DNA of 47,881 nucleotides, taken from contig JASJDR010000027.1 of assembly GCA_030065615.1 (NCBI GenBank), positions 1-47,881 of the forward strand, in the 5' to 3' direction. Source of the DNA: Xenococcus sp. MO_188.B8 (lineage in GTDB: Bacteria > Cyanobacteriota > Cyanobacteriia > Cyanobacteriales > Xenococcaceae). The notes beneath the pieces were generated by a model. It was not told the DNA's origin, did not search any database, and was given only the letters and a program-made list of their open reading frames with translations. Shown here one piece after another: positions 1-9,696 of the stretch; position 1 is the first letter of the stretch; each line of letters starts with the position of its first letter. The translations under genes and the position numbers were made by a program.

Positions 1-161
1 TCTGAATCGGAGATTACGCCGACTAATTTTCCCGTTTCGTCAACCACTGGTAAACCACTGATCTTTTTTTCTGCTAAAATTACGATCGCTTCTTGCAGAG
101 GGGTATTTGGTGTGACCAAAATGGGATCAGTGGTCATTATATCGGCGACAGTTTTCTTCAT
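1..161 (-). CDS. CBS-domain protein, N-terminal part (cut by window edge)
   Basis: The reading frame starts at an ATG whose complement lies at 159-161 and runs off the left edge. The 53 visible residues begin MKKTVADIMTTDPILV and continue with the pattern LQEAIVILAEKKISGLPVVD followed by GKLVGVISD, which is a typical first CBS motif (beta-alpha-beta with the GLPVVD and G(V/I)IS signatures). CBS pairs bind adenosyl nucleotides and usually regulate an attached or partner protein. Small two-CBS proteins of about 150 residues are common in cyanobacteria, and this could be one, but the C-terminus is not visible, so a longer fusion cannot be excluded. It is transcribed away from nothing obvious; holA follows upstream on the same strand after 183 bases without a gene. 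Confidence 0.8.
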   Translation of the reverse strand, partial: MKKTVADIMTTDPILVTPNTPLQEAIVILAEKKISGLPVVDETGKLVGVISDS

Positions 162-344
162 CTCAAGCTTTATACAGTTATAAATTTACTATAGGCTCCC
201 GATTCACTCTAGCATTTTCTGAGGTAGGGAAAATCCTTTACACAAAGAACCTTAACTAATTTGGTTACTAATTGTTAATTGTCCCAGTTTTTGTCTTTGA
301 TCTCTATTCTATCTCCAGAAAGCGCAATCCCATTTTCCTGGCTA

Positions 345-1337
345 TCAAAATAGACTAGATAATTCAACAGTTTTAGTTTGTAAGATTTCTTGAGCTGGGG
401 CACCTCTTTTTAAACCATATTCTAAGGATAGAAGTATGGGTAAACTTGCTAATAATTGATTTGCGGAGACAGATTGGATTTCTTGGTAAATATACTTTAA
501 TCGATTAGGATTGCCAATTTCTGCCATATTAGCTATTTCTTTAAGATCCCTTTGTCCCGATTCCCACATCGCCTTGACAATTGCCCAAGTCCGAAACTGC
601 TTGACTAAGGTTGCCACAATTCTTAAGGGGGGTTCGTTGCGATTTATTAAGTCGTTGATCAGAGTTAGAGCTGTTGCTATTTGGCGATCGCGTATTGCTG
701 CTGCTAACTGTAAACTGTTTTGCGTATTGGAGATCACTAAAGCCGATACCGCATCAACATCAATTACTTTTTTAGTTCCTGATTCATTTTTATAATAAAG
801 ACTTAATTTTTCTAATTCATTCGACAATTGTCGCGTATTATTCCCCACAGATTCGGTGAGTAGTGCGATCGCTTGTGGCGTTAGTTTAACTCCCATGTCT
901 GTTGCTGTTTGGCGAACATTGCGCCTAATCGCTTCGGTATTCCAATAGGGAATCAAACTAAATTCTGTTACTTGAGCATATTTTTCGATGAGCTTACTAG
1001 ACTTTAAACGGCGATCGGGTTTTTTACTGGTAGTGAACAGTAAATGGGAAGTGGCAGGCATTACGGGTAAACTGCGTTGCAATTCTGCCAATAAATCCGC
1101 ACCACATTGCTGACAAATTGTGGTGTTAACTAACCAAATAAGACGTTCTCCCAGGCCAAAAGGTGGGGTCATGACTTCGTTTAAACCTTCAATAATTCTC
1201 TCTGGATTATCCCCTGGATATTGATGATAATTAAAATCGATCCAGTTAGGATCTAGGACTTGGTTGTGGAGTTTTTTTACGGATTTTGCGATCGCAAAAT
1301 CATCTTCTCCCCAGTAGAAATAGATCGGCATCGTCAT
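345..1337 (-). CDS. holA: DNA polymerase III delta subunit (clamp-loader subunit)
   Basis: This 330-residue protein matches the HolA family in length and layout. The N-terminal part begins MPIYFYWGEDDFAI, the family's start motif (a degenerate AAA+ domain that interacts with the sliding clamp), and the middle has the conserved LTESVGNNTRQLSNELEKL segment typical of domain II. The C-terminal helical collar domain includes IVATLVKQFRTWAIVK. In the cell HolA opens the beta clamp as part of the DnaX clamp loader during replication. The start chosen includes MTMPIYFYWG; the second Met, two residues in, is equally plausible. It lies between the CBS gene and infB on the same strand, separated from infB by 116 bases that contain only A/G-rich short direct repeats. 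No unusual residues were noticed. Confidence 0.93.
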   Translation of the reverse strand: MTMPIYFYWGEDDFAIAKSVKKLHNQVLDPNWIDFNYHQYPGDNPERIIEGLNEVMTPPFGLGERLIWLVNTTICQQCGADLLAELQRSLPVMPATSHLLFTTSKKPDRRLKSSKLIEKYAQVTEFSLIPYWNTEAIRRNVRQTATDMGVKLTPQAIALLTESVGNNTRQLSNELEKLSLYYKNESGTKKVIDVDAVSALVISNTQNSLQLAAAIRDRQIATALTLINDLINRNEPPLRIVATLVKQFRTWAIVKAMWESGQRDLKEIANMAEIGNPNRLKYIYQEIQSVSANQLLASLPILLSLEYGLKRGAPAQEILQTKTVELSSLF

Positions 1338-1453
1338 AATCCGCCAGTTCGACGAATTTGCTAAAAAACTAGAGGTTAAAGGTTGAAAGCAAAAGGTTAA
1401 TAGGTTAAAAAATAGACCATTTAGCTTTCTCCCTTAGAGCTTAATCCCTTGCT

Positions 1454-4400
1454 CTACTTAGTGGATAAGGTACGACGTTTCAGTGTCATTTGATAGGCTT
1501 CGATGATATCACCTTCTTGCCAATCATTGAATTTAGCACAACCAACACCACATTCGTAACCAGAATTAACCTCTCTAACATCCTCTTTCATCCGTTTTAG
1601 AGAGTCTAGACTGCCTTCATAAATTACTTTATCTTTGCGGCGGACTCTCATTTTACAATTGCGAACTACTTTTCCAGAGAGCACATAACAACCTGCCACA
1701 GCTCCCCTACCCACAGGGAATACGGCTCGGACTTCGATCTGACCCAAAGATTCTTCAACTTCTTCAGGATCTAACAGACCTTCCATCGCACCTTGGATAT
1801 CATCCAATAATTTATAGATAATATCGTATTGACGAATATCTACGCCCTCATTATCCGCCGCCTGACGCGCGCCACTAGCTAGAGTGGTATTAAAACCAAT
1901 AATGACGGCACCACTAGCAGCCGCTAGATCAACATCGGTTTCCGTGACTTCTCCCGGAGAACTTAGCAGTACTCGAATTTGCACTTCATGTTGAGGTAAT
2001 TGCTCTAGAGAACCCAATATTGCTTCTACAGAGCCTTGAACATCTGCTTTTAGAATTAAATTTAGTTCCTTGAGTTCTCCTTCTTGAGCTTGGGCCGATA
2101 AGCTGCTCAAACTAACTCTTCTAGATGCCATTGCTTGTTGTAGACGAGAATCTCGTTGACTTTCAGAACGCTCTTCTGCCACGGCACGGGCCTCTTTCTC
2201 ACTAGCATAAACATCAAATTCATCCCCTGCCTCAGGAACATCATTAAGACCTAAAATTTCTACGGCAAAAGAAGGTGTTGCTGCTTCTACTTTTTCTCCC
2301 CGATCATCAATCATCGCCCGAATTTTACCCAAAACAGAGCCGGCGACAATGCTATCTCCTACGCGCAGAGTTCCATTTTGGACGAGTAAACTAGCAACAG
2401 GCCCTCTAGTACGATCTAAATGAGCTTCAATAACAGTTCCTTTAGCTGCCCGGTTAGGATTAGCTGAAAGCTCTTCAATTTCGGAAACTAGCAAGATCAT
2501 TTCCAACAACTCATCCAGATTTTCACCCTTTAAGGCACTGACCGGAACCATAGTCGTGTCACCACCCCAATCTTCAGGAACTAAGCCATGTTCGGTTAAT
2601 TCTTGTTTAATTCTGTCAGGATTGGATTCTGGTTTATCGATCTTATTAATCGCAACAATTAAAGGAACCTCGGCGGCTTTAGCATGACTAATCGCTTCTT
2701 TAGTTTGAGGTTGTACTCCATCATCGGCTGCTACGACTAAAATAGCAATATCAGTAACCCTAGTTCCCCGGGCTCTCATCGCTGTAAAGGCTTCATGTCC
2801 TGGAGTATCGAGAAAGACAATTTGCTGTTGTTGCCCTTCATGCTCCACATCTACATGATAGGCACCGATATGCTGGGTAATTCCTCCAGCTTCGCCTTGT
2901 GCGACCTTACTTTGTCGAATCGAATCTAATAGCGTAGTTTTCCCATGATCAACGTGCCCCATGATTGTCACTACAGGAGGACGTAGTTGCAAATTATCCA
3001 AATCTGCCGCATCCAGCATTTCAGTTTCTTTGGTCGCTGCCGATTTCTCTTCGGGAATTTCTACGGCAACGCCTAATTCCTCAGCAACTAAGCGAGCCGT
3101 ATCCAAATCTAAGGTTTGAGTAATATTGACGGCTATTCCTTTGAAAAAGAGATTTTTAATAATATCTGTTTCGGGTATTTCCAGCATTTCCCCTAATTCT
3201 CTTACCGTTAAATTGCTGGTTAAAGTTATCTTTTCTGGAGGAGTGGGTACCGATTTACGGGTTTTGCGCTCTGCTTTAGGAGTTTTATCTGCTTTGAATG
3301 GTGTTTTCTTCGGTTTTTTCGTCGCAGCTACAGTTGTTGTTTGCTTCTGCAACGATTTTGGTTTAGGAGGACGAGCCATCGATAAGCTTAGAGCAGCAGA
3401 GTCCTGCGACACCTCTTGAGAAAGTTCAAAATCATCATCATCATCATCAATGACTGGTTTTGGTCTACGTTTGCCTTTGGCTTTATTGGCTTTATTTTGC
3501 TTATCCAGGCTCTCTTCTTCTTCTTCTTCCCAAATCTTACTTTTGACTTTACGAGGTGGATTAGGACGCTTGAGTTTTTCTACTTTGGCGATCGCGGTAT
3601 CTTCCTCAATTTCCAGCACAGCATCATCAGTGACCGGTAATTCCTCGGAGGGCTCCACAGAAGCTAATGTAGGCTCTGATTCAGGAGTAGTTTTTCTGGG
3701 AGGCCGCTGTAATTTTGGCAGTTGTGCAGTTTGTTTGGATTTCTTTTTGGTAGTAGCAGTTGGCTCAGCAGTAGACTTGCTGCTCTTTTCTGTAACTTGT
3801 TTAACAGAAGGCTTTTCTGGCACTCTACCTTTGACGGTTTTATTGGAATGTGGTGGAGCTGGTTCTTGAGCTGCTCTGGCAACTGGCTTAACCAATTGAG
3901 GTCGCGTTGGTGGGGCAATTATTTGTGGCTTGGCGGGCTCTTGAACCTCTGGTCCTGTAGATTGAGCAATAGTTCGCTCTACAGAAGGTATTTCTGAAAC
4001 AGCGGATGGAGATTTAGGCTCAGAAGCTTTTGGTGGTGCTTGAAGTTGAACTTTTGGTGACACAGGCTGTTGAACTGAGGAACTAGTGGGCAAAGAAGAT
4101 TTAGGTTGACTTGGCAATTTAGGAGGTGAGGCTAATCTGGGTGCAGAGGCGGATTCTCTTGTGGAAGTATTTGCCGAAGAATTAGATGAATTACTTTTAT
4201 GATGAATGGCTAAGATTTGTTGTTTACCTTTTCTTTTGATAACTTTTTCCTTATTGCTTTGATCCAGATTGGTTTTTTTGGTACTGAAAGGATGTTTCTG
4301 GGCAATAGCTCTAACCCGTTCTGCTTGATTGTCAGTGATGGTACTGCTATGACTCTTAACTGCAATGTTAAGTTGTTCACAGATTTCTTTGATGTCTTTA

Positions 4401-4456
4401 TTGTCCAAATTGAGTTCTTTTGATAATTCGTAAATTCTAATTTTTCCCTTGTTCAT
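1454..4456 (-). CDS. infB: Translation initiation factor IF-2
   Basis: The 1000-residue product is a bacterial/cyanobacterial IF-2, the GTPase that brings initiator fMet-tRNA to the 30S subunit. Residues 1 to about 415 form a long, low-complexity extension rich in Pro, Ser, Lys and charged runs (including six Asp in a row, encoded by a GAT/ATC repeat near 3435-3450); the small N-terminal IF2_N fold at the very start ([17 protein letters not shown]) and a second one near residue 420 ([19 protein letters not shown]) are recognisable. The G domain begins at about residue 500 with GHVDHGKT (G1), then DTPGHEAF (G3) and NKIDK (G4). Domains II, III and the C2 fMet-tRNA-binding domain follow. The long N-terminal extension is normal for cyanobacteria. 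It is the last gene of the rimP-nusA-ylxR-infB group, 268 bases downstream of ylxR. Confidence 0.97.
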   Translation of the reverse strand: MNKGKIRIYELSKELNLDNKDIKEICEQLNIAVKSHSSTITDNQAERVRAIAQKHPFSTKKTNLDQSNKEKVIKRKGKQQILAIHHKSNSSNSSANTSTRESASAPRLASPPKLPSQPKSSLPTSSSVQQPVSPKVQLQAPPKASEPKSPSAVSEIPSVERTIAQSTGPEVQEPAKPQIIAPPTRPQLVKPVARAAQEPAPPHSNKTVKGRVPEKPSVKQVTEKSSKSTAEPTATTKKKSKQTAQLPKLQRPPRKTTPESEPTLASVEPSEELPVTDDAVLEIEEDTAIAKVEKLKRPNPPRKVKSKIWEEEEEESLDKQNKANKAKGKRRPKPVIDDDDDDFELSQEVSQDSAALSLSMARPPKPKSLQKQTTTVAATKKPKKTPFKADKTPKAERKTRKSVPTPPEKITLTSNLTVRELGEMLEIPETDIIKNLFFKGIAVNITQTLDLDTARLVAEELGVAVEIPEEKSAATKETEMLDAADLDNLQLRPPVVTIMGHVDHGKTTLLDSIRQSKVAQGEAGGITQHIGAYHVDVEHEGQQQQIVFLDTPGHEAFTAMRARGTRVTDIAILVVAADDGVQPQTKEAISHAKAAEVPLIVAINKIDKPESNPDRIKQELTEHGLVPEDWGGDTTMVPVSALKGENLDELLEMILLVSEIEELSANPNRAAKGTVIEAHLDRTRGPVASLLVQNGTLRVGDSIVAGSVLGKIRAMIDDRGEKVEAATPSFAVEILGLNDVPEAGDEFDVYASEKEARAVAEERSESQRDSRLQQAMASRRVSLSSLSAQAQEGELKELNLILKADVQGSVEAILGSLEQLPQHEVQIRVLLSSPGEVTETDVDLAAASGAVIIGFNTTLASGARQAADNEGVDIRQYDIIYKLLDDIQGAMEGLLDPEEVEESLGQIEVRAVFPVGRGAVAGCYVLSGKVVRNCKMRVRRKDKVIYEGSLDSLKRMKEDVREVNSGYECGVGCAKFNDWQEGDIIEAYQMTLKRRTLSTK

Positions 4457-4724
4457 CCACTATGCCCCCTAATGCCGATTAGTAAACAGCTATTCTCTGA
4501 CTATCCGTAGGTTGATGTTTATTTTCATCATTTTCGACTACCGTAAAGTTTGAAATCGCCTGATTAAATATAATTTAATTTATTTTGATGCAGTATTGTT
4601 CTGATTTTTTAAAATTAGTTCCTCCATACATCTTATTTTAAAGAAAAATGTGAAAGTGTTGGTTTTATTTTCAGGTTTTAAGGTGAAAATTTAGTTGAGA
4701 AGATTGTACTGGCAATGATTCTGG

Positions 4725-4979
4725 TCAAATTTCTGCTGCTAAACGCTTTAGTAACAAATCATAAATCTGTGCGGGAACCATTACTCTCAAAGCACGCTTG
4801 AGGAGGTTTTTCCGTCGAGCTTTTTGCAGACAATCTGAGTTAGGACAGATATAAGCAGAACGTCCTATTACCTGAGCTAAGGTGATTTCATGGGAATTAG
4901 GAATTCTGACAACACGCCAGAATTCTTCTTTCGATGCAGTCTTTTTACAACTGATACAACGTCGATAATTTATTTTCAT
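4725..4979 (-). CDS. ylxR: YlxR family RNA-binding protein (DUF448)
   Basis: This small 84-residue basic protein has the two YlxR signatures: the N-terminal RRCISCKKTASKEEFWRVVR, equivalent to the RxCxxC...K/R-x-x-L-x-R-hV-R motif, and the later GRSAYICPNSDCLQKARR, equivalent to GRGAYvC....C...A.k. It lies between nusA and infB exactly as in most bacteria. YlxR proteins have been linked to RNase P, translation and transcription control, but the molecular role in cyanobacteria is not settled. The gene is 131 bases after the nusA stop and has the same orientation, so co-transcription with nusA and infB is likely. Confidence 0.92.
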   Translation of the reverse strand: MKINYRRCISCKKTASKEEFWRVVRIPNSHEITLAQVIGRSAYICPNSDCLQKARRKNLLKRALRVMVPAQIYDLLLKRLAAEI

Positions 4980-5110
4980 AGGCTAGTATCGCTTGGCGGC
5001 AGTCCTGTCACCCATTTGAGGGCAAGCCATTAAGCAGGATAATATCAAAAGTTTTTAAGATCAAGCTTTTGAGCTTTTTTGAATAATGTGCTGAGTGAAC
5101 CCCAACTCCC

Positions 5111-6388
5111 CTAGGTTATTTCTGGTTCTGAGGATTGAGCTTCACTGGCTTCAGTCTCACTAGGTAACTCAGATTCGGCAGTGGTGCTGTCAGTTGACTC
5201 ATCAGCAGCATCTGAGACAGTTTCCATTTTCTTTTCTGAGTCGTAGGTTGCACTATTTTTAATATCGATTTTCCACCCAGTGATGCGAGCTGCTAAGCGC
5301 ACATTTTGCCCTTCTTTGCCGATCGCCAAGCTAAGTTGATCTTCGGCGACTAAAACTAGAGATTGTTTTTCTTCTGTATCGACCAACAAAACTTTATCTA
5401 CTCTAGCCGGACTCAGCGAATTGGCAATATAGGTAGCCGGATCAGGAGACCAGCGGATCACATCAATTTTTTCGCCGCGTAATTCATTAACTACTGCCTG
5501 AATTCTTGAGCCTCTAGCACCAATACAAGCCCCAACGGGGTCAACATCCCTTTCTAGGGTATCTACGGCTATTTTGGTGCGGACTCCTACATAACGCGAC
5601 GGTGGACGAGCTTCCCTGGCCACCGCGACAATGCGGACAATTTCTTCTTCGATTTCTGGCACTTCGTTACTAAATAATTCCACTACCAGTCCCGCAGCAG
5701 CGCGAGAAACAATTAACTGAGGTCCTCGATGGGGAGTTTCTCGTACTTTTTTCAAGTAGACTTTAAAGGTAGAGTTAGAGCGGTGGGTATCGTTGGGCAA
5801 TTGTTCCCGTTTAGGTAATTCGGCTTCCACTTCTGGTTGTCCTAAACCACTGCTCACAGCAACTATTACTGATTGCCGTTCAAAACGCAGTACTCTAGCT
5901 TGTAATACAGTATTTTCGAGATCTTTAAATTCATCTTGAATTAGTTTTCTTTGGCGATCGCGCAATTTTTGTAATAAGACTTGTTTGGTTTGAATCGCTG
6001 CCATCCGACCAAAATCACTTTGTTCTGGGGTGACATCGACTGTTACCGTATCTCCAACCTGAATATCCGACTCGCCTACAAGATCTTGAACTTCCTGGAG
6101 CGAAATTTCGCGATCGCTATCTTCAATATCTTCTTTCTTTTGCTCAACAATAGTTTTGGTAGTAATAATTTGAAATCCTTCTTCTTCGGTATCCAGGTGA
6201 ACATTAAAATTTTCAAAATGCTCTTCACTAAATTGACGACGATTGGATTCTTTCGTCCGGCGAAAACGCTCATAACCCTTAACTAATGCCTCTTTTAATG
6301 CGTCTTCTACTGCGCTAGCTGGCAAATTGTATTGTTGACTAATCTGTTCAAGAGTATCTCTAAGACCTGGTAAACTGATCAGAGTCAT
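5111..6388 (-). CDS. nusA: Transcription termination/antitermination protein NusA
   Basis: This 425-residue NusA has the N-terminal RNA-polymerase-binding domain (residues 1 to about 105, with ALKEALVKGYERFRR), the S1 domain (about 110-190, including GLGQPEVEAELPKREQLP), and two KH domains (about 200-370) with the conserved DPVGACIGARGSRIQAVVNEL and LVVAEDQ..LAIGKEGQNVRLAARITGW patterns. The last about 50 residues are an acidic Ser/Thr/Glu-rich tail, as in other cyanobacteria, and there are no C-terminal acidic-repeat domains as in E. coli. NusA binds elongating RNA polymerase and controls pausing, termination and antitermination. It follows rimP after an unusually long gap of 327 bases that contains a GC-rich repeat, so it may have its own promoter as well as read-through. 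Confidence 0.96.
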   Translation of the reverse strand: MTLISLPGLRDTLEQISQQYNLPASAVEDALKEALVKGYERFRRTKESNRRQFSEEHFENFNVHLDTEEEGFQIITTKTIVEQKKEDIEDSDREISLQEVQDLVGESDIQVGDTVTVDVTPEQSDFGRMAAIQTKQVLLQKLRDRQRKLIQDEFKDLENTVLQARVLRFERQSVIVAVSSGLGQPEVEAELPKREQLPNDTHRSNSTFKVYLKKVRETPHRGPQLIVSRAAAGLVVELFSNEVPEIEEEIVRIVAVAREARPPSRYVGVRTKIAVDTLERDVDPVGACIGARGSRIQAVVNELRGEKIDVIRWSPDPATYIANSLSPARVDKVLLVDTEEKQSLVLVAEDQLSLAIGKEGQNVRLAARITGWKIDIKNSATYDSEKKMETVSDAADESTDSTTAESELPSETEASEAQSSEPEIT

Positions 6389-6715
6389 AAATTGTTGCTC
6401 CTATACTAAATCTGATACTGAGTAATAATAATTTTGCTTAATGAGATTGGGAATTAAGGGTAAGAAGTGATCACGATGATCTAATCGCCAGGTCGTTCGT
6501 TAAAATCGCGCTTTCCTTCTCTTGGTAAACATCAGGAAGGTGAGAGTATTTTGTCAGGTTCTATTGTTTTAACGCCAGCAATTGAATTGTTATCCCCCAT
6601 CCCGGCACTGCTGTCAGCGAGATGGATTTCTGCTCCTTCGCTGAGGAAACCTTATCCGAAGGTGTATCCTTATGCGGAGCGTTACCCTTTAGGGTTAGGG
6701 CAGCAGGTTCTCTGC
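6389..6715. repeat. rimP-nusA intergenic region with GC-rich mosaic repeat
   Basis: No gene is seen between nusA and rimP. The part nearest rimP, about 6625-6720, is a GC-rich block of short inverted units (for example GAAACCTTATCCGAAGG, GGTGTATCCTTATGCGGA, ACCCTTTAGGGTTAGGG, GCAGCAGGTTCTCTGCT). It begins right at the rimP stop codon. The style (TAAGGATAC, CCCTAAAGGGTA) resembles the repeat blocks at 16301-16413, 35745-35786 and 43191-43360. Part of the block reads open on the plus strand, but this is not a gene. The nusA-proximal 230 bases are AT-rich and may hold a nusA promoter; no convincing -35/-10 pair was picked out. Confidence 0.6.
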
Positions 6716-7177
6716 TCAGGGTCGCTCGTCAATCTCTACTTTTGCAATTAATTTACGCGGAATGGTCATAATTTTTCCTTTTTGGTTAATAAATATTGAC
6801 TCCTCATCTCTTCCTTGAAGTCTTCCTGACCATTGTTGACGGTTTTTAAAGGGGGAAACGGTTTCTACAATAACGGGAAAACCTTTAAATGATATAAACT
6901 CTCGATCGGTAGTTAAAATACTACTGATCCCTGGACTAGAAACTTCTAAAACATAAGCACCAGGAATGATCATTGCCTGGTCTAACTTCTCCTCTAAATT
7001 TCTACTCATCTGTTCGCAATCTTCAAGGCTGGTATCCTTACTATAGTTGCGAACATTTATCTTGAGTATTGGTGGGTTCTTGTTGGTTTGAAACACCACT
7101 TCAACTAGTTCTAGGTTAAGCTCTTGAGCAAGAGGTTTTGCTAAATCTATAATCTGAGGAATAAGAGGATGAGTCAT
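6716..7177 (-). CDS. rimP: Ribosome maturation factor RimP
   Basis: The 153-residue product has the RimP layout: an N-terminal alpha/beta domain (IIDLAKPLAQELNLELVEVVFQ, then a conserved beta strand ending in the motif SLEDCEQMSRNLEEKLD) and the strongly conserved YVLEVSSPGISSILTTDREF signature around residue 80-100, followed by a C-terminal SH3-like barrel (GRLQGRDEESIFI). RimP assists 30S subunit assembly. It is the first gene of the rimP-nusA-ylxR-infB group on the minus strand. The stop codon TGA lies at the boundary of a mosaic repeat. The start MTHPLIPQIID is the usual one for cyanobacterial homologues. Confidence 0.95.
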   Translation of the reverse strand: MTHPLIPQIIDLAKPLAQELNLELVEVVFQTNKNPPILKINVRNYSKDTSLEDCEQMSRNLEEKLDQAMIIPGAYVLEVSSPGISSILTTDREFISFKGFPVIVETVSPFKNRQQWSGRLQGRDEESIFINQKGKIMTIPRKLIAKVEIDERP

Positions 7178-7316
7178 TAGAGTTAGTGAGCTGCTTTATT
7201 ACCTTGCCAATGTAAGCTTTCGGTATATTGGGTTTAACAGCAAAGCCCAGACCAGCTTGGTAATTATTAGAGATTTTTAGTGAGTACAACTGTTGTTAAA
7301 GTTAACTTGTAGCAAC

Positions 7317-7400
7317 AAAAAAAGCGGGTCAAACCCACTCCCTACCTGTATGAGAGATTTTAGTAGGTGGAAAGATTGACTAATGTTTCATTCCTCCTTC
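7317..7400 (-). ncRNA. Probable Yfr2-family small RNA
   Basis: Reading the minus strand from about 7400, a -10-like TAGAAT (7406-7411) is followed by AGAAGGAGGAATGAAACATT and AGTCAATCTTTCCACCTA, and the transcript ends in a stem GGGTTTGACCC flanked by GC and a run of seven T (7317-7323). The central GAAACATT(A/G)GTCAA segment, the size of about 84 nt and the terminator agree with what I remember of the cyanobacterial Yfr2/Cyano-1 sRNA family. The family assignment is from memory, not from a covariance search. It lies about 140 bases upstream of rimP in the same orientation. No protein-coding frame is visible here. Yfr2 RNAs are abundant in cyanobacteria but their targets are mostly unclear. 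Confidence 0.6.
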
Positions 7401-7405
7401 TGAAT

Positions 7406-7411
7406 ATTCTA
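7406..7411 (-). promoter_or_regulatory. -10 element for the putative Yfr2 RNA
   Basis: On the minus strand the hexamer TAGAAT, preceded by TGCTGA, sits 5-7 bases before the expected 5' end of the small RNA. No good -35 hexamer is present 16-18 bases upstream, so it would be a weak or activator-dependent sigma-70-type promoter. Confidence 0.4.
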
Positions 7412-7514
7412 TCAGCAAAACACAGTCTTTGTGGATTATTCCTTTAGATAACTTGGATTAAGTATCTACTGAATCGCTAAAGTTCGAGAGCCCCTATAAC
7501 TGAGGAACATGGCC

Positions 7515-7542
7515 AAAAAAACCCAGGAGCTTCAGCCGTGGG
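7515..7542 (-). terminator. Rho-independent terminator downstream of gmd
   Basis: On the minus strand, CCCACGG is followed by an 8-base loop and CCTGGG, pairing as CCCA/TGGG and GG/CC with one bulged C, then seven T. It lies 66 bases after the gmd stop codon and separates gmd from the small RNA and rimP. The sequence ACCCACGGCTGAAGC also resembles hairpin ends of IS200/IS605-type elements, so an insertion-sequence remnant is an alternative origin. Confidence 0.6.
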
Positions 7543-7607
7543 TCAACTTATGCAAAGTCAGAAGCAAACTTGATTCTTCTGCCTTCAGCGGAGGAAGCCA
7601 TGGTCAA

Positions 7608-8684
7608 CTAATCAACAGAAATCCCAGAATTTCGAGTCGTAATTACTCGATCCTTGACTAAATCTGGGTCAACATCAGAATTTTTCATGCCCACTGACAA
7701 TAAATCTGCCTTGACCATTAACTCTACTAAACCATTAAAATCAACAGATGGCTGCCAATTAAGTTTGGCTCGTACCTTACTCGGTTCACCAATCAGTAAA
7801 TCGACTTCTGTAGGACGTAAATAGCGAGGATCAAATGCTACATAATCATGCCAGTCGAGATTAACATAGCCAAAAGCAATATCTAAAAATTCTCGGATTG
7901 AATGAGTTTCTCCTGTTGCCACCACATAATCATCTGGCTCGTCTTGTTGCAGCATTAACCACATTGCCTTCACATAATCTTTGGCATAACCCCAATCTCT
8001 TTTGGCATCAAGATTTCCCAGATATAGTTTCTTTTGCTTTCCCGCAACAATATTAGCAACTGCCCTGGTAATTTTCCTGGTAACAAAAGTTTCTCCTCTT
8101 CGAGGAGATTCATGATTGAATAAAATACCATTACAGGCAAATAATTTATAAGATTCTCGATAATTGACAGTTTGCCAATGAGCATAAACTTTGGCACAAG
8201 CATAGGGACTACGAGGGTAAAAGGGTGTAGTCTCATTTTGAGGAACTACTCGCACTTTCCCAAACATTTCCGAAGAACCTGCTTGGTAAAAACGGACTTC
8301 TGTTCCAGTTCGTTTTTGATAATCACGAATTGCTTCTAATAAGCGCAATGCTCCCATCCCTACCGTATCAACCGTGTATTCTGGCGAATCAAAACTGACT
8401 CGAACGTGAGATTGAGCACCTAAATTATAGATTTCTCGCGGTTGAACTTCCTCTAAAATTCTCCGTAAGGTTGTGCCATCAGTTAAGTCTCCATAGTGAA
8501 GAAATAAACGGGCTTCAGGATTATGGGGGTCAAGGTAAAGATGATCGATGCGATCTGTATTAAAGGTAGATGTTCTCCGAATTACACCATGAACTTCATA
8601 TCCTTTCTTTAACAAAAGTTCCGTTAGATAAGAACCATCTTGACCAGTAATACCTGTAATTAGAGCTCGCTTAGCTTCAGTCAT
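7608..8684 (-). CDS. gmd: GDP-mannose 4,6-dehydratase
   Basis: The 358-residue product is a short-chain dehydrogenase/reductase with the nucleotide-binding motif [10 protein letters not shown] at the N-terminus and the Gmd-specific [19 protein letters not shown] segment. The catalytic Tyr-x3-Lys is in [12 protein letters not shown] (around residue 157-161), and [18 protein letters not shown] is the conserved substrate-loop signature of the family. It converts GDP-D-mannose to GDP-4-keto-6-deoxy-D-mannose, the precursor of GDP-fucose, GDP-rhamnose or GDP-perosamine. The following gene for a reductase/epimerase (fcl or rmd) is not in the window. It sits upstream of a terminator and downstream of a sugar transferase and a glycosyltransferase, which fits a role in extracellular polysaccharide or O-antigen synthesis. 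Confidence 0.96.
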   Translation of the reverse strand: MTEAKRALITGITGQDGSYLTELLLKKGYEVHGVIRRTSTFNTDRIDHLYLDPHNPEARLFLHYGDLTDGTTLRRILEEVQPREIYNLGAQSHVRVSFDSPEYTVDTVGMGALRLLEAIRDYQKRTGTEVRFYQAGSSEMFGKVRVVPQNETTPFYPRSPYACAKVYAHWQTVNYRESYKLFACNGILFNHESPRRGETFVTRKITRAVANIVAGKQKKLYLGNLDAKRDWGYAKDYVKAMWLMLQQDEPDDYVVATGETHSIREFLDIAFGYVNLDWHDYVAFDPRYLRPTEVDLLIGEPSKVRAKLNWQPSVDFNGLVELMVKADLLSVGMKNSDVDPDLVKDRVITTRNSGISVD

Positions 8685-8815
8685 ACGAAATTTTCAGTAG
8701 TTAAAATAAGTTTTGAGCATGGGAAAGAGAAACTAGTAAGTCAAGAATCTAAAATTACTTGAATCTTAAGAATTAAACACCTCAACTTCAGATACTATTT
8801 CCCATGTCTTTTACT

Positions 8816-9556
8816 TTAGTAAGCACCATTATTGCCAGGAAATAAAACGACACCAATGGTTTTAAACATAATCCATAAATCCAACAACCAATTGCGACTT
8901 ATGGCATAGTAAACATCTATTTGTATCCTTTTGGGGTAAGGAATATCATTTCTGCCAGAGACTTGCCATAATCCAGTAATCCCTGGTTTGATTTGCAACA
9001 CAGTATTAATACGACGACCGTATTTGTATAATTCTTCTGGTACTAGAGGTCTTGGTCCGACAACACTCATATCCCCTTTGAGGACATTCCAAAATTGCGG
9101 AAACTCATCTAAACTAGTTAAACGAAGAAAATGGCCGATGGTAGTGATTCTCGGATCTCGTTTGAGTTTAAAGTTGTCAGTGAATTCTTCTCTCATCTGA
9201 GGAGAATTGGCAATCATAGTTTCCAGCATTTCATCTGCGTTGTTGACCATCGTTCGAAATTTTATACAGTTAAAAGGCTGAAAATCCTTGCCCACTCTTT
9301 GTTGAACGTAAAAAATTGGTCCAGGAGAGCTGAGGGCGATTAAGGCAGACAGTATAAGATAAAGCGGTGATAGAAATATCAAAACTGTCAGGGAAAACAC
9401 GATGTCAAATAAACGTTTGGTTAGCTCTCCATCTAAAGCTACGGTTAAGGAAAAACCTTGAGTTTTCTTAGGGGCGACAAGAGGCCGTTTCAGACCTTTT
9501 CTAAGAAATCTTTGTATTAGCTTAGTGGAGATAGTTTGGCTGTTAGTAGCAGTCAT
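8816..9556 (-). CDS. Polyprenyl-phosphate sugar-1-phosphate transferase (minimal WcaJ/WbaP type)
   Basis: This 246-residue protein is a bacterial sugar transferase (PF02397 type). It has the single membrane hairpin near residues 45-75 (RLFDIVFSLTVLIFLSPLYL), then PIFYVQQRVGKDF, the catalytic IKFRTMV, RLTSLDEFPQFWNVLKGDMS, VGPRPLVPEE and PGITGLWQVSGRN motifs. The N-terminal four-helix membrane part and CoA-binding-like domain of full-length WcaJ/WbaP are absent; about 40 polar residues precede the catalytic domain instead. It would transfer a sugar-1-phosphate from a nucleotide sugar to undecaprenyl phosphate, the priming step of repeat-unit polysaccharide synthesis. It is on the same strand between the glycosyltransferase and gmd, and its neighbours suggest an exopolysaccharide pathway. 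The sugar specificity cannot be read from the sequence. Confidence 0.9.
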   Translation of the reverse strand: MTATNSQTISTKLIQRFLRKGLKRPLVAPKKTQGFSLTVALDGELTKRLFDIVFSLTVLIFLSPLYLILSALIALSSPGPIFYVQQRVGKDFQPFNCIKFRTMVNNADEMLETMIANSPQMREEFTDNFKLKRDPRITTIGHFLRLTSLDEFPQFWNVLKGDMSVVGPRPLVPEELYKYGRRINTVLQIKPGITGLWQVSGRNDIPYPKRIQIDVYYAISRNWLLDLWIMFKTIGVVLFPGNNGAY

Positions 9557-9696
9557 CTTACTCCTTCAAATCACACACACCACATAGTCCCAATGATATA
9601 GTTAAAGTCAAACTGATTAAAGCGAATTTGAACATTAATTAGTATTTTTTGAGTTTTTTAATGATCCAAACTTCAACAATAACAGTTATCTTGACT

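Noticed and set aside
3416..3997. Several plus-strand open frames of 74-139 codons opposite the infB N-terminal extension
   Set aside because: They are caused by the low-complexity Pro/Ser/Lys/Asp coding on the other strand; no homology or start signals.
6551..6751. 66-codon plus-strand frame in the rimP-nusA gap
   Set aside because: Lies in the mosaic repeat and overlaps the rimP end in antisense; no family.
7509..7607. IS200/IS605-like hairpin end downstream of gmd
   Set aside because: Only one hairpin resembling such ends is present and it also fits an ordinary terminator; no tnpA/tnpB relic found.
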